Shown here one piece after another: positions 10,256 through 18,141 of a DNA stretch of 25,798 bases (within the stretch, counting starts at the first letter, position 1; every line of letters starts with the position of its first letter). The notes under the pieces are model-generated. The model was not told the DNA's origin. It saw nothing but the letters and a program-made list of their open reading frames with translations, and did no database searches. A program made the translations under genes and the position numbers. This DNA is from Cylindrobasidium torrendii FP15055 ss-10 (Eukaryota > Basidiomycota > Agaricomycetes > Agaricales > Physalacriaceae), in NCBI GenBank assembly GCA_000934385.1, contig KN880741.1, positions 1 through 25,798 on the forward strand. The letters are read 5' to 3'.

Positions 10256-10625
10256 GCTAATGGCCGTCGTAAGTAGGAAGGCGCGATCGTACTTGATTGT
10301 CAATAATCCGTGATTTCGTGGCTGCGGCGGATGCCGAGGCCGTTGTGATGACCATGGGCCACTGATGGGCGGTTATTCAGTGCGTTGGTGATTATCCCAT
10401 CATTCAGACTAACTCATAAATACGGCCATTGTAAGAAGAAGCCAATCGCACATAATAACCAAGAGTCGTCATATGTCTACTATGTCTACTATGTCTAGTG
10501 CACCCAAGTACGTCTAGTACGCAAGGCGTGGCTATGGTTGCCGAATAAACCTACTCAAAGAATGTGCGTACCTTACTCGCCTTCATATTCACCGCCCTCA
10601 TCTTCGTGATCCTCTTCATCTTAGT
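10200..10625. repeat. Duplicated segment, copy 1 (gene 5' end plus intergenic DNA)
   Basis: This stretch covers the first exon and promoter of the proline-rich gene and the downstream flank of the F-box-like gene at 10630. It matches 12868-13196 along its length in the same orientation. The best block is a 20-bp identity, CGTGGCTGCGGCGGATGCCG, at 10317-10336, and there is further identity around GCGATCGTACTTG and CATTGTAAGAAGAA. It marks a segmental duplication that included the neighbouring F-box-like gene. Confidence 0.75.
10474..10497. repeat. Short tandem repeat, 9-bp unit
   Basis: The unit TGTCTACTA occurs twice in full at 10474-10482 and 10483-10491, then partly a third time to 10497. 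It lies in the gap between two minus-strand genes. It is absent from the duplicate copy near 13160, so it arose after the duplication or was lost there. Confidence 0.6.
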
Positions 10626-10629
10626 GTCA

Positions 10630-12237
10630 TTAGAGGCTGGGCACTGAAAGCGAAGACCACATCGGGTTCGACACAAACTTGAAATTCACCCCAGCTTCCT
10701 CTATATTCTGCGCCGCGAACGATTCAACATATTTTTGAGCATCCAACATTACCGCATTCACGCCGGGGAAGTTGAGTTGAATATGAAACTTTTGCAGCCA
10801 CTGGACTTCAGACCATTCGCCCAACATCCTCGCTTTCACGATATCCCACACAGCACCCGCAAGACGAGCATCAAAGACGCAATGATGAACAATGTTCTGA
10901 GGCTCTTCAGGGGAAGAAAATATGTTTTCGAAAGCGAGTGTGGTGAGATTTGGCAGGTTGGCGGGCGAAGCAAAGAGATCACACAGCTTCTCCACAACAT
11001 AGGTCACTGCTGTCTGATCGTTTAACGGCGATTGACCATAGAGCCTGAGAGAATAGAGGGTGTTCAGGTAGGGACAAAGGCGCACAATGGACTGCCAGTC
11101 AGAGTCCTCTGCCAAGTCGTATATCGCGAGGTCCTGCAGATGACATCGCGAGTTCTTGAGCAACAATTCAATTTGCGCAACGCCAAACGGGTCTTCGGCT
11201 ACCCGCTTGCCGACGCAGAAATTGAGGCTTGTAAGGTTAGGCAGACGTATTGGAGGAAGAACCAAGCACTCAAGCGACAAGGCCTTAACATGAGCGTTTT
11301 CTGTCATTGGATACGTGACGCGAATGCCGTCGGTGTCCTTGAGGAGCTCCCCAGAGCTATAGCACATGATGCGTCTTGCAGTAGTTTGTGTCATTATAAA
11401 AGAGAAATAGTCGGCGAACTGGAGGTACGACTCCGGCCAAGAAATGTCGATGCAGATCGTTGTAAGCCGAGACCAAGGGATGTTCAAATATTGTGAACAG
11501 CTGCTCGAAGTAATCGCCAAAAAAGACAGACAAGGCGCGTCCAGAAGTATATCTGCATAGTTCGGTTGAGGAACGATCGGAGGTGATAGCCATTCTAAGT
11601 TTCGGAACGCGATCTTTTGCAGCAAGGGGATGCGATGGCCAACCTTCGTAAGCTGAGTCCACGGAATGTTGCACTTATCCGGTTCTTCTGCGCATCCATA
11701 CAGACCAAATGTCTTCCACCGTGTGCACTGGGCAATTACAAGTTGAAGAATCCTGTTCGCAAGTTCGTCGTTGTCAAAGACCCGTTTGTCGAGACCCATA
11801 CCAGAGACGGCCTGGACCGATTCGTCGTTCAAATACCAACTAAGCAATTCCACCTCGAGAGGTAACGATCCGCTAAGTTCCAGCACCGTTTTGCACACAC
11901 CGGCAAACTGATTCCAAACCAGCGAACCAGGCGTGATATCCCTTTTGGGGCGGACGTCAATGGTGATAGATCTCCATAACGCAGGAAGCGAGACACAAAA
12001 ATGCCACCAGAATGTGCAGACTTTCATGAGGACAAACTGAGGAGGGAGGCGACCGATCTGGAAGAGGGGATAACACCAAGAGTCGGCAGGAGTATCGAGC
12101 ACGTAGAACTCGAACACAATGGCCAACAACTCGCGAGGCAGCGTATGTATGCCAGTGTGAGCCTGTGAGGTTTGAGCTGGGTTTGTGAATAATTCCATTT
12201 CTCCGCTTACGGTGGTGTCGACGTCTGCAAGAGACAT
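10630..12237 (-). CDS. F-box-like protein, array paralog A
   Basis: Probable two-exon gene: 12237-12211 and 12162-10630, giving 519 residues. The first intron (12210-12163, 48 nt) begins GTAAGC and ends CTCACAG. It has no stop and is a multiple of three, so the unspliced frame also reads (535 residues). It is called an intron because splicing places the F-box motif (LPRELLAIVFEFYVL, from residue 17) seven codons after the junction, as in three sister genes. Next comes FVLMKVCTFWWHFCVSLPALWRSI, the second half of the fungal F-box-like domain, and then leucine-rich repeats such as LPNLTSLNFCV. Such proteins usually select substrates for SCF ubiquitin ligases; no substrate can be inferred. A TATA core lies about 50 bp upstream. 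The end (ARMLGEWSEVQ...FHIQLNFPGV) matches the truncated relic at 13197-13535. Confidence 0.8.
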   Translation of the reverse strand: MSLADVDTTVSGEMELFTNPAQTSQAHTGIHTLPRELLAIVFEFYVLDTPADSWCYPLFQIGRLPPQFVLMKVCTFWWHFCVSLPALWRSITIDVRPKRDITPGSLVWNQFAGVCKTVLELSGSLPLEVELLSWYLNDESVQAVSGMGLDKRVFDNDELANRILQLVIAQCTRWKTFGLYGCAEEPDKCNIPWTQLTKVGHRIPLLQKIAFRNLEWLSPPIVPQPNYADILLDAPCLSFLAITSSSCSQYLNIPWSRLTTICIDISWPESYLQFADYFSFIMTQTTARRIMCYSSGELLKDTDGIRVTYPMTENAHVKALSLECLVLPPIRLPNLTSLNFCVGKRVAEDPFGVAQIELLLKNSRCHLQDLAIYDLAEDSDWQSIVRLCPYLNTLYSLRLYGQSPLNDQTAVTYVVEKLCDLFASPANLPNLTTLAFENIFSSPEEPQNIVHHCVFDARLAGAVWDIVKARMLGEWSEVQWLQKFHIQLNFPGVNAVMLDAQKYVESFAAQNIEEAGVNFKFVSNPMWSSLSVPSL

Positions 12238-12281
12238 GGTGGTGAAGAGGAAAGTTTGTTGGAAGCTGGGCTAGAGTTCAA

Positions 12282-12294
12282 GCCTTTTTATATG
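12282..12294 (-). promoter_or_regulatory. TATA box of F-box paralog A
   Basis: On the minus strand this reads CATATAAAAAGGC and lies 45-57 bp before the ATG at 12237. Almost the same string, at nearly the same distance, precedes the ATG of paralogs B, D and E, which supports both the promoter call and the chosen start codons. Confidence 0.75.
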
Positions 12295-12344
12295 CCATGG
12301 CCTACCTTTTATTTCCTAATGGACCAAGCAAACAATACGCCAAT

Positions 12345-12867
12345 CGACCCAGCGCTGGGCCCGAGGGAACGTCATCTTGACAATACTCGAATTGGCGCCG
12401 AAATGGCGCTGCCGCAGCAGGGAGCGGATAGAGTACGCGAAGGCATTGCTATGTCGGGACCTCGTAAGAGCGCAATGGTCGCGGACGGCGCTAGCTTGAC
12501 AAGTAGTTCCTCAATGGAGGCATAACTTTCGATTAGACTCTAGTTGTTGACGTGGTTGCAGTAAAGAGGACTTATTTGACATGAGCAGGCTTTGCTGCTG
12601 CCGCCGGCTTCAAGCGCGCCTTGGTCACTGTTTGTGGCGGGGAGGGGTTGGCGCGCTGTGACTAAATTTTTGACAAACAAGGGTATACTCAGCGAGAGAG
12701 GGATTGGTTGCCAGTACACGGATTGGAAGAGTAACTGAAGCCTAGGGATGATGCAGCGAAACAAAGACTTGGATATCAACGTTCTCGGTTTTGACAGATG
12801 ACTTGAGGTTTGATTGTGGTGGGCTTGACGGTCTTAATCGGTCCGATGGTCTGATGCCGGTCGCATG
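12345..12867 (-). pseudogene. Decayed copy of the 500-residue gene at 15902-17404
   Basis: Collinear with about 16350-17035 of the intact gene, in the same orientation, with several internal deletions. Matching blocks pair 12404-12420 with 16394-16410, 12586-12635 with 16718-16767, 12708-12741 with 16876-16909 and 12794-12840 with 16965-17011. The part matching the intact gene's 3' end (15902-16350) and its 5' end is missing. The frame is broken by indels, so no protein is expected. In the 12708 block 8 of 34 positions differ, and every difference is G or C in the intact gene and A or T here. It lies between paralog A's promoter and the dead 5' end of the proline-rich gene. The plus-strand frame at 12256-12525 crosses this relic and is not a gene. 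Confidence 0.8.
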
Positions 12868-13196
12868 AATAAATATAGGAGAAACAATAACCCAAGAATG
12901 AAAATGAAGATGGGAACATGTAAATGAAGGCCTGTTGACGGTCGTCGCAACAAGAGGAGGACGCGATCGTACTTGGTTGTCAATGATCCGTGATTACACG
13001 GATTAGGTAATTCGTGGCTGCGGCGGATGCCGAGTCCGTTCTGCTTCTGTAGTTGGGGTTATTCAACGCGTCGAACGCTTATGGTTGTTCTATAATAGTT
13101 CGAACATTCTTAGAATACCTTGTAAGTATGTGTGTTCATTGTAAGAAGAATTTAGTTGCATGCTAATCGAGAATCGTAGTACTACTCGTAATCCTC
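12868..13196 (-). pseudogene. Dead 5' end of the proline-rich gene (duplicated segment, copy 2)
   Basis: Matches 10200-10625 in order and orientation, including the first exon of the proline-rich gene. Here the start codon is lost (the ATG has become AGG near 12932) and the donor GTACG is destroyed (TTACA near 12923). The match stops before exon 2, so only the promoter and first 10-nt exon were copied. An insertion of about 15 bp near 12998 and other small changes separate the copies. The left edge abuts the relic of the 500-residue gene, giving the junction of the tandem duplication at about 12867. Confidence 0.75.
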
Positions 13197-13535
13197 TTAG
13201 TATTCCTCCTCAAGTTCCTCTTTGTATTCCTCCCCATATTCCTCTTCGAATTCTTCTTCATGTTCCTCTTCGTCCTCAAATTCATCTTCAGTCGTGTCTC
13301 CTTCAGTCTCATCCTCAGTATTAGATTCTGAAATCTCAGTAAACCGCGGCGTCGCCTCAATCCTGAAATCCACGCCTGTTTCCGCGACCCTATGCGCGGC
13401 CAGTGATTCCATAAATTCCTGGTCACGTAACTTTACCACCTCCACGCCAGGAAATTTGAGGTGAATCTGAAATTTCTCCAGCTGGACTTCAAACCATTGT
13501 CCCAACATCCTCGCTGCCACACAGCGTGCTCTATA
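13197..13535 (-). pseudogene. 3'-terminal remnant of an F-box-like paralog with Glu-rich tail
   Basis: The minus-strand frame reads ARMLGQWFEVQLEKFQIHL and then FPGVEVVKLRDQEFMESLA, ETGVDF. It aligns with the last 70 or so residues of paralogs A and B. Homology stops near 13520, so the F-box and nearly all repeats are gone. The frame does not end where the sisters do. It continues for about 45 residues of almost pure Glu/Asp (EFEDEEEHEEEFEEEYGEEY), encoded by imperfect GAA/GAG-type repeats. A frame from 13553 exists but has no recognisable start. It sits where paralog A sits relative to the other copy of the duplicated flank, so it is the stub of a third F-box gene. Confidence 0.7.
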
Positions 13536-13743
13536 GCTGTAAGCAAGATACAATCAAATCGTTCATCATGGCCACAGAGGAAAAATTGCGCTTAACAAGA
13601 TTTTGATGTCAATGTATTCTTTGAATTTACAAACGGCGTAACTGTTGTCGATGAATCTACATGCCAAAGTTATCTTCATCCTCATCTCCCTATTCGCTTT
13701 TCTCCTCTCCTTCTTCATTCACTCTTGAGCCTGATCATCCTCT

Positions 13744-15363
13744 TCAGTACCAAGCGCTGAAGTTGACTCCTTGGCGAACTTCGAAAAACTTGAAATCCAC
13801 ACTAGTAGTCTCTATTCTCCGCAACGCCGATGACCACTCGCTTTCTTGATCGACTAGCTTGACCGCATCTGCGCCGTAGAATTCAAGCTGAATCCAAAAT
13901 TTCTTCAACTGGATTCCAGGCCGTTGTCCCAACATCCTCGCCTGCACAATTTCCCACACAGCATTCACAAACTGAGTGTTGGGGGAGTAACAGTGAACAG
14001 GAGTCCTAGGCTCTTCGGGGGACCAATCATGACGGATAGTGAGAGTCAGCATAGCGAGATTTGGTAGGTGGGTTGGCGAAGCAAGGATTTCACACAGCGT
14101 GTCGACCGCATGGCTCATGGTATGATCGCTCATGATTAAGGTCGATTGGCCACTGTAGTGGAGGGCTTGCAGGGTATCCAGGTAGGGAAGAAGAGAAACG
14201 ATCGAGTACATTTCGGACCCCACCGCGAGGTCGAATATCCTGAGGTCTTGTAGACGACACTCCGAGTCTGCGAGCAACGATTCAATTTGCGAGACGCCGA
14301 ATGGGTTGTCGTCTGTCAAAAGATTGCTGACCCTGAACTCAAGGGTCGTCAGGTTGGGAAGACGCATCCGAGGAAAAAACAAGCCAAGAATTCTCAATTT
14401 TTTAACATGAGGGTTCTCTATCATCGGATAGTGCATGACTTGGTGGCGACTGCTTTCGAAGGCCTTTTCAAATCTGACCCATTGGACTGCAGGAGCACGA
14501 GTCTGTCTCATGATGTGGAAGAAGAAGTCTGCATACTGAGAGAAACTCTCGAACCAACTCATGTCGATACAGATATCATTTGTGCGCGGCTCAGACCAAG
14601 GAAAGTTCAAAGGTAGTTTCTGGCACCCGAGGAGATATACTTTTGACAGAGAAGGCGCATCCATAAAGATATCTGAACATCTCGGATGAAGGGTTGGGGG
14701 CTCTCTCCATCGTAAATCGATCAAGAAGACCGTTTGCAACAAGGGGACGCGATGGGCGACCTGCGCAAGCTGAGACCACGGAACTCCGGAAAGCCAACTT
14801 CCTTCGATTCCACGCAGAACAAATGTCCTCCACCGTAGAGAATGTTCAGTCGCAAGTCGCATGATCCTGTTCGCAAGACTATCGTTGTCGAAGACGTCTT
14901 CGTCAAGGCCCATACCAGCGAAAGTCCGTAGTTGCGAATCATCGTTAAGATGCCAAGACTCTATACTCAGCTGCACAGGTAAGGGGTCGCTCCGTTCTAG
15001 TGCCCGTTTACACACGACAGCGAACTGGTTCCAAAGCGGCGAGCCAGATGGGATAACTATTGCGGGGCGGGGAGCAATCGATAGAGATGCCCACAGCTCA
15101 GGAAGCTCCATGCAGTCCTTGTCCCATTTCTTGCAGACACTCTTGAGTACAAACTGGGGAGGGAGGCCTCCACCAATCTGGAAACGGGGGAAGTACCACA
15201 TAGCCTCGTGTGGGGGACCGAGATGGAACACATAAAACTTGAACACTATGGCCAGCACTTCGAAAGGGAACGAATTGATGTGAGTGCGATCCTGTAACGG
15301 GTTTAGCTTGATGATTGTAGGGGCTTCTATGCCATTGCTTACGGTCGTTTCTGCAAAAGACAT
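13744..15363 (-). CDS. F-box-like protein, array paralog B
   Basis: Two exons, 15363-15343 and 15291-13744, give 522 residues. The first intron (15342-15292, 51 nt) has donor GTAAGC, branch CTAAAC and acceptor TTACAG. It is in frame without a stop, so a single-exon reading also exists. An upstream in-frame start at 15435 would place the TATA box inside the coding region, so I reject it. Spliced, the F-box-like motif (FPFEVLAIVFKFYVF) begins at residue 15, seven codons after the junction. FVLKSVCKKWDKDCMELPELWASL completes the domain, and leucine-rich repeats follow (LRLPNLTTLEFRV, LPNLAMLTLTI). Paralog A is its nearest relative here. The likely role is SCF substrate recognition, with unknown target. 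It lies just downstream of the intact 500-residue gene, the arrangement duplicated in the A copy. Confidence 0.8.
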   Translation of the reverse strand: MSFAETTVSNGIEAPTIIKLNPLQDRTHINSFPFEVLAIVFKFYVFHLGPPHEAMWYFPRFQIGGGLPPQFVLKSVCKKWDKDCMELPELWASLSIAPRPAIVIPSGSPLWNQFAVVCKRALERSDPLPVQLSIESWHLNDDSQLRTFAGMGLDEDVFDNDSLANRIMRLATEHSLRWRTFVLRGIEGSWLSGVPWSQLAQVAHRVPLLQTVFLIDLRWREPPTLHPRCSDIFMDAPSLSKVYLLGCQKLPLNFPWSEPRTNDICIDMSWFESFSQYADFFFHIMRQTRAPAVQWVRFEKAFESSRHQVMHYPMIENPHVKKLRILGLFFPRMRLPNLTTLEFRVSNLLTDDNPFGVSQIESLLADSECRLQDLRIFDLAVGSEMYSIVSLLPYLDTLQALHYSGQSTLIMSDHTMSHAVDTLCEILASPTHLPNLAMLTLTIRHDWSPEEPRTPVHCYSPNTQFVNAVWEIVQARMLGQRPGIQLKKFWIQLEFYGADAVKLVDQESEWSSALRRIETTSVDFKFFEVRQGVNFSAWY

Positions 15364-15901
15364 GGCACTGAGCAGGCAAATTTGCTGAAAGTTGTGGTGA
15401 AGTGGGAGCCTTTTTATATGTGACCGACCTGTCACTTACTAATGCGTAAAAGGACAATGCGACGGTCGACCCAAGGGTCATGTTTTGACAATTGCTCAGG
15501 TAAATGTCCGCGCGCGCGAGCACGTCCCTTCTTTTTGTTCAAGCTGCTGAGCGCCCTGAGAGTTAAACAATGCGCATTCTTACCCAGATCTTTGTGACCG
15601 TCTGAGAATGATTGATTCCCTTTTTGGACGGGCTGATTATAGGAAAAGGCATTGGAATCTCGCATACGAACTGCCTTTAAAGTCATGTCACTGGTCATTA
15701 TCGCTGTAAGGAAGAGATCTAGAGGTAAGAAACGATCCGGTAGATGGTGTAAAAGAGACTCGTTAGCATGTCTGATTTCAGAACTCGGGGTATGGTAAAT
15801 AAAGCATTGCTAAATGTAAAACAATTTTCGATAAATACACAAAACAATAAATCCACGTCCACTCTACTCAGCTTGTCGACCACCCCACCACATGTACATC
15901 C
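15364..15901. other. Intergenic region upstream of paralog B
   Basis: Holds the promoter of paralog B and the 3' flank of the 500-residue gene. Its first 120 bp resemble the equivalent region above paralog A (shared TCGACCCA motif after the TATA box). A CG dinucleotide run (CGCGCGCGCG) occurs near 15510. No gene is seen. Confidence 0.4.
15408..15420 (-). promoter_or_regulatory. TATA box of F-box paralog B
   Basis: Minus strand reads CATATAAAAAGGC, 45-57 bp before the ATG at 15363. The motif and spacing are shared with paralogs A, D and E. Confidence 0.75.
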
Positions 15902-17404
15902 TCAGAAAAGAATTCCCCTCTGAATCGCAGAGCTCGGCTGCCCTGCCCTGCGAGACGGCGTCTGCGGCATATCCCGCGTCAAATCCCCATGGTCGCTCTC
16001 CGGTGACAGCCCAGCAAACACATTCTGCCTACCCCTCGGCGGCATCATATCCAACGTATCGAAAACATCATCCGCATCCAGACGCTCGATATCAATCCTA
16101 ATCGCAGGAGCGGCAGAAAGCGAAATCGAGTGTGAAGCAGCAAGAGGCGACGGCGTCCAGTCCTGCTCGTGGCCCTGCTCCGCCAAAAACTGGAACACGT
16201 TCGCTAGTGGGGATCCGTCCGACATCATGCTCGTTTCCTGCTCCTGCTCCTGCACCCGCGCAACCTCTTCCTCTTCCTCCGGCTGGCCATAAGGCCGTCT
16301 GGGAGCAGGCATGGGTACGGGCGAAGACCACGTGCGTGGACGAGGGCGGAATACCAGCTGGGGGTCCTTGTACACCTCGAACTGGCGCGGAGACGGCGCT
16401 GCCGCAGCAGGCGGCGGGTAGAATACTCGAGGCGGCGGGGGTGGTATCTCGGGGACCTCGTAAGAGCGTGATGGACGCGGACGGGAGACTGGCTTAGAAC
16501 AGATTGACTCAACGAAGGCGTCGTAATCTACAATTGGAGGCGGATTGTCGTGGGCAGGCTGCGGGACTTGGTTGGCGATATTGGTCTCGATGGCCTGTTT
16601 CGTGACCGGCTCAGATACGTCGGTGGTGGGAGCAGGTCTGGCCTTCATCAGTTTTATCTGGCTCGCGGGTTTGGCTGTCGATCTGGTCGTCGCTGACTTG
16701 GAGAGTTTGTTGGTGTGAACAGGCTTAGCCGCCGCCGGATTGGAGCGTTCGTTGGTCACTGACTTAGATGTAACAGATTTGGAATGACCATTTGCGGTGG
16801 GAAGTGGTTTGGCGCGTTCGATGGTAGACTTCTTACGAGTGAGGGTACGCTGAGAAGCAGCAACAGAAGGCTTGCTTGCCGGCACGCGGGTTGGGAGAGC
16901 AGCTGGAGCGGTATGTTGGCGCAGGGAAACGACGGGGGCAGCTTTTCGAACGGGTTTGTTATCGACAGGTGGCTTGGGGTTTGGTTTCGCGGCGGTCTTG
17001 ACGGTCTTAGTTGATGTGTTGATCTTTGGCTGCTCGACAACAGGTTTCGCGGTGGTGTTCGTCTTGGCAGCAGCACGAGTGAGGGCAACGGTACGAGGAA
17101 CTGGAATTCGAGTCTTGCTAAGTTTTCTGAGCGCCGGTTTCGCTGGTGCCTCCGGCAACGCATCCATCGCATCCTTCTGGTTGACAGATATGGGTGGTTT
17201 GTTTTCAGATTCTGAAGTTGTCGATGGAACGGAATATGCAATGGTGCCCGGCACGTTGTGGTGAACTACAGGCTCCGGCTGCCTCGTAACGTGCAGGTCG
17301 CCCAAGCCTTGGAGCAGCGCCTCCAACGTGTCTTGACCATCGGGAGAGTCGGCCACCACGTTGTACGTGTAGGCTCTGTCGAATGCGTTGCCGCTAGAGA
17401 ACAT
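15902..17404 (-). CDS. Disordered Lys/Pro/Ser/Thr-rich hypothetical protein
   Basis: Single-exon frame of 500 residues starting MFSSGNAFDRAYTYNVVADS. Residues 20-45 hold a short acidic helix-like segment (DTLEALLQGLGDL). Residues 85-280 are basic, rich in Lys, Pro, Ala and Thr, with repeated TAKP, SKSVT and KPA-like motifs. Residues 325-345 carry a proline run (EIPPPPPRVFYPPP). The C-terminal third has an acidic Glu/Gln tract and closes with a basic Arg-rich end. No catalytic domain is visible. Motifs of RxxL type (for example RKLSK, RTLTR) occur, and such a charged disordered protein could be a cell-cycle or cytoskeletal regulator, but I cannot name it. Its coding frame is long and intact, while a copy of its middle part has decayed at 12345-12867. 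A TATATAA-like site near 17551-17558 is a weak promoter candidate. Confidence 0.65.
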   Translation of the reverse strand: MFSSGNAFDRAYTYNVVADSPDGQDTLEALLQGLGDLHVTRQPEPVVHHNVPGTIAYSVPSTTSESENKPPISVNQKDAMDALPEAPAKPALRKLSKTRIPVPRTVALTRAAAKTNTTAKPVVEQPKINTSTKTVKTAAKPNPKPPVDNKPVRKAAPVVSLRQHTAPAALPTRVPASKPSVAASQRTLTRKKSTIERAKPLPTANGHSKSVTSKSVTNERSNPAAAKPVHTNKLSKSATTRSTAKPASQIKLMKARPAPTTDVSEPVTKQAIETNIANQVPQPAHDNPPPIVDYDAFVESICSKPVSRPRPSRSYEVPEIPPPPPRVFYPPPAAAAPSPRQFEVYKDPQLVFRPRPRTWSSPVPMPAPRRPYGQPEEEEEVARVQEQEQETSMMSDGSPLANVFQFLAEQGHEQDWTPSPLAASHSISLSAAPAIRIDIERLDADDVFDTLDMMPPRGRQNVFAGLSPESDHGDLTRDMPQTPSRRAGQPSSAIQRGILF

Positions 17405-18141
17405 CAGTGTCGCGATTCGGAGGCCGAGAGGTAAACAATATTCACTATGTTGACTGAGGCATCGGCGACCCTGCTCTGCGGTGAGTCGACATGAGTGAGT
17501 GAGTGGTGGTGGTTAGAGGAAGAGAGATAAAAGGACCGGGTGTGCCCTGATTATATATCAATGGCAATCGCTCATTGTTATGTTTGCAGCCGGCCCTGTC
17601 CTAATCGGGATCAAACCACAAAGACCGATGCGGTGCTGGGTACGCTGAATTTGTTTTAACCCCGCACCTCGTGGACTCGGTCAATTATGGGGAGAGGTCA
17701 GTAAAAAGGCAAAGCTGGACCATGTGAGGAGGACACTGTGAGAATGACAACAAGCATGACGAGGAAGAATGGTCTGGATTGTGAAATAAGATAGAAAGAA
17801 TGTTGCCCACTTCGCCCTAACGTGTCATATTAGAACTGGATTCCACCCCGATAACACGCGTATTTCCCGGCAGAAAAAGGCTGGGGCTGCTTTGATAGCC
17901 AACTATGGCCTTGTGTGGGATGGTGAGGGCGCGTCTTAGATGACTCGATCGGCATGACCAAACTCGAAATATTATATTTGGGTCCGATTCCCCTGTTTGC
18001 ACTCTCTTGTCTCTCACCACCATGTCTTTCTAATTTAGCCCTCATTTCACCGAATATCCCTGGACAACAACGCGCAACGTAATACTACCAATTTCCATCA
18101 TTCATACATCCATCCAACCCCGCCCACGACACCCGACAGAC
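17405..18141. other. Divergent intergenic region
   Basis: Separates the minus-strand disordered-protein gene from the plus-strand zinc-finger gene. Weak TATA-like sites are ATATATAA on the minus strand near 17551 and TATTATATTT near 17970 on the plus strand, each about 150-170 bp from its start codon. Short frames at 17817-18045 have no family features. Confidence 0.35.

Noticed and set aside
12256..12525. Plus-strand 89-codon frame upstream of paralog A
   Set aside because: Crosses paralog A's TATA box and then the antisense of the decayed 500-residue gene. Its resemblance to the plus-strand frame at 16132-16497 comes from the shared duplicated DNA, not from a real protein.
13222..13464. 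Plus-strand Ser-rich 80-codon frame
   Set aside because: Antisense of the Glu-rich tail of the F-box stub.
15364..15435. N-terminal extension of paralog B from an upstream in-frame start
   Set aside because: It would put the conserved TATA box inside the coding region, and it has no counterpart in A, D or E.
16756..17264. Long alternative frames on both strands inside the disordered-protein gene
   Set aside because: Low-complexity, GC-rich coding sequence leaves other frames open. The 500-codon frame is longest, has an ATG and reads through without introns.
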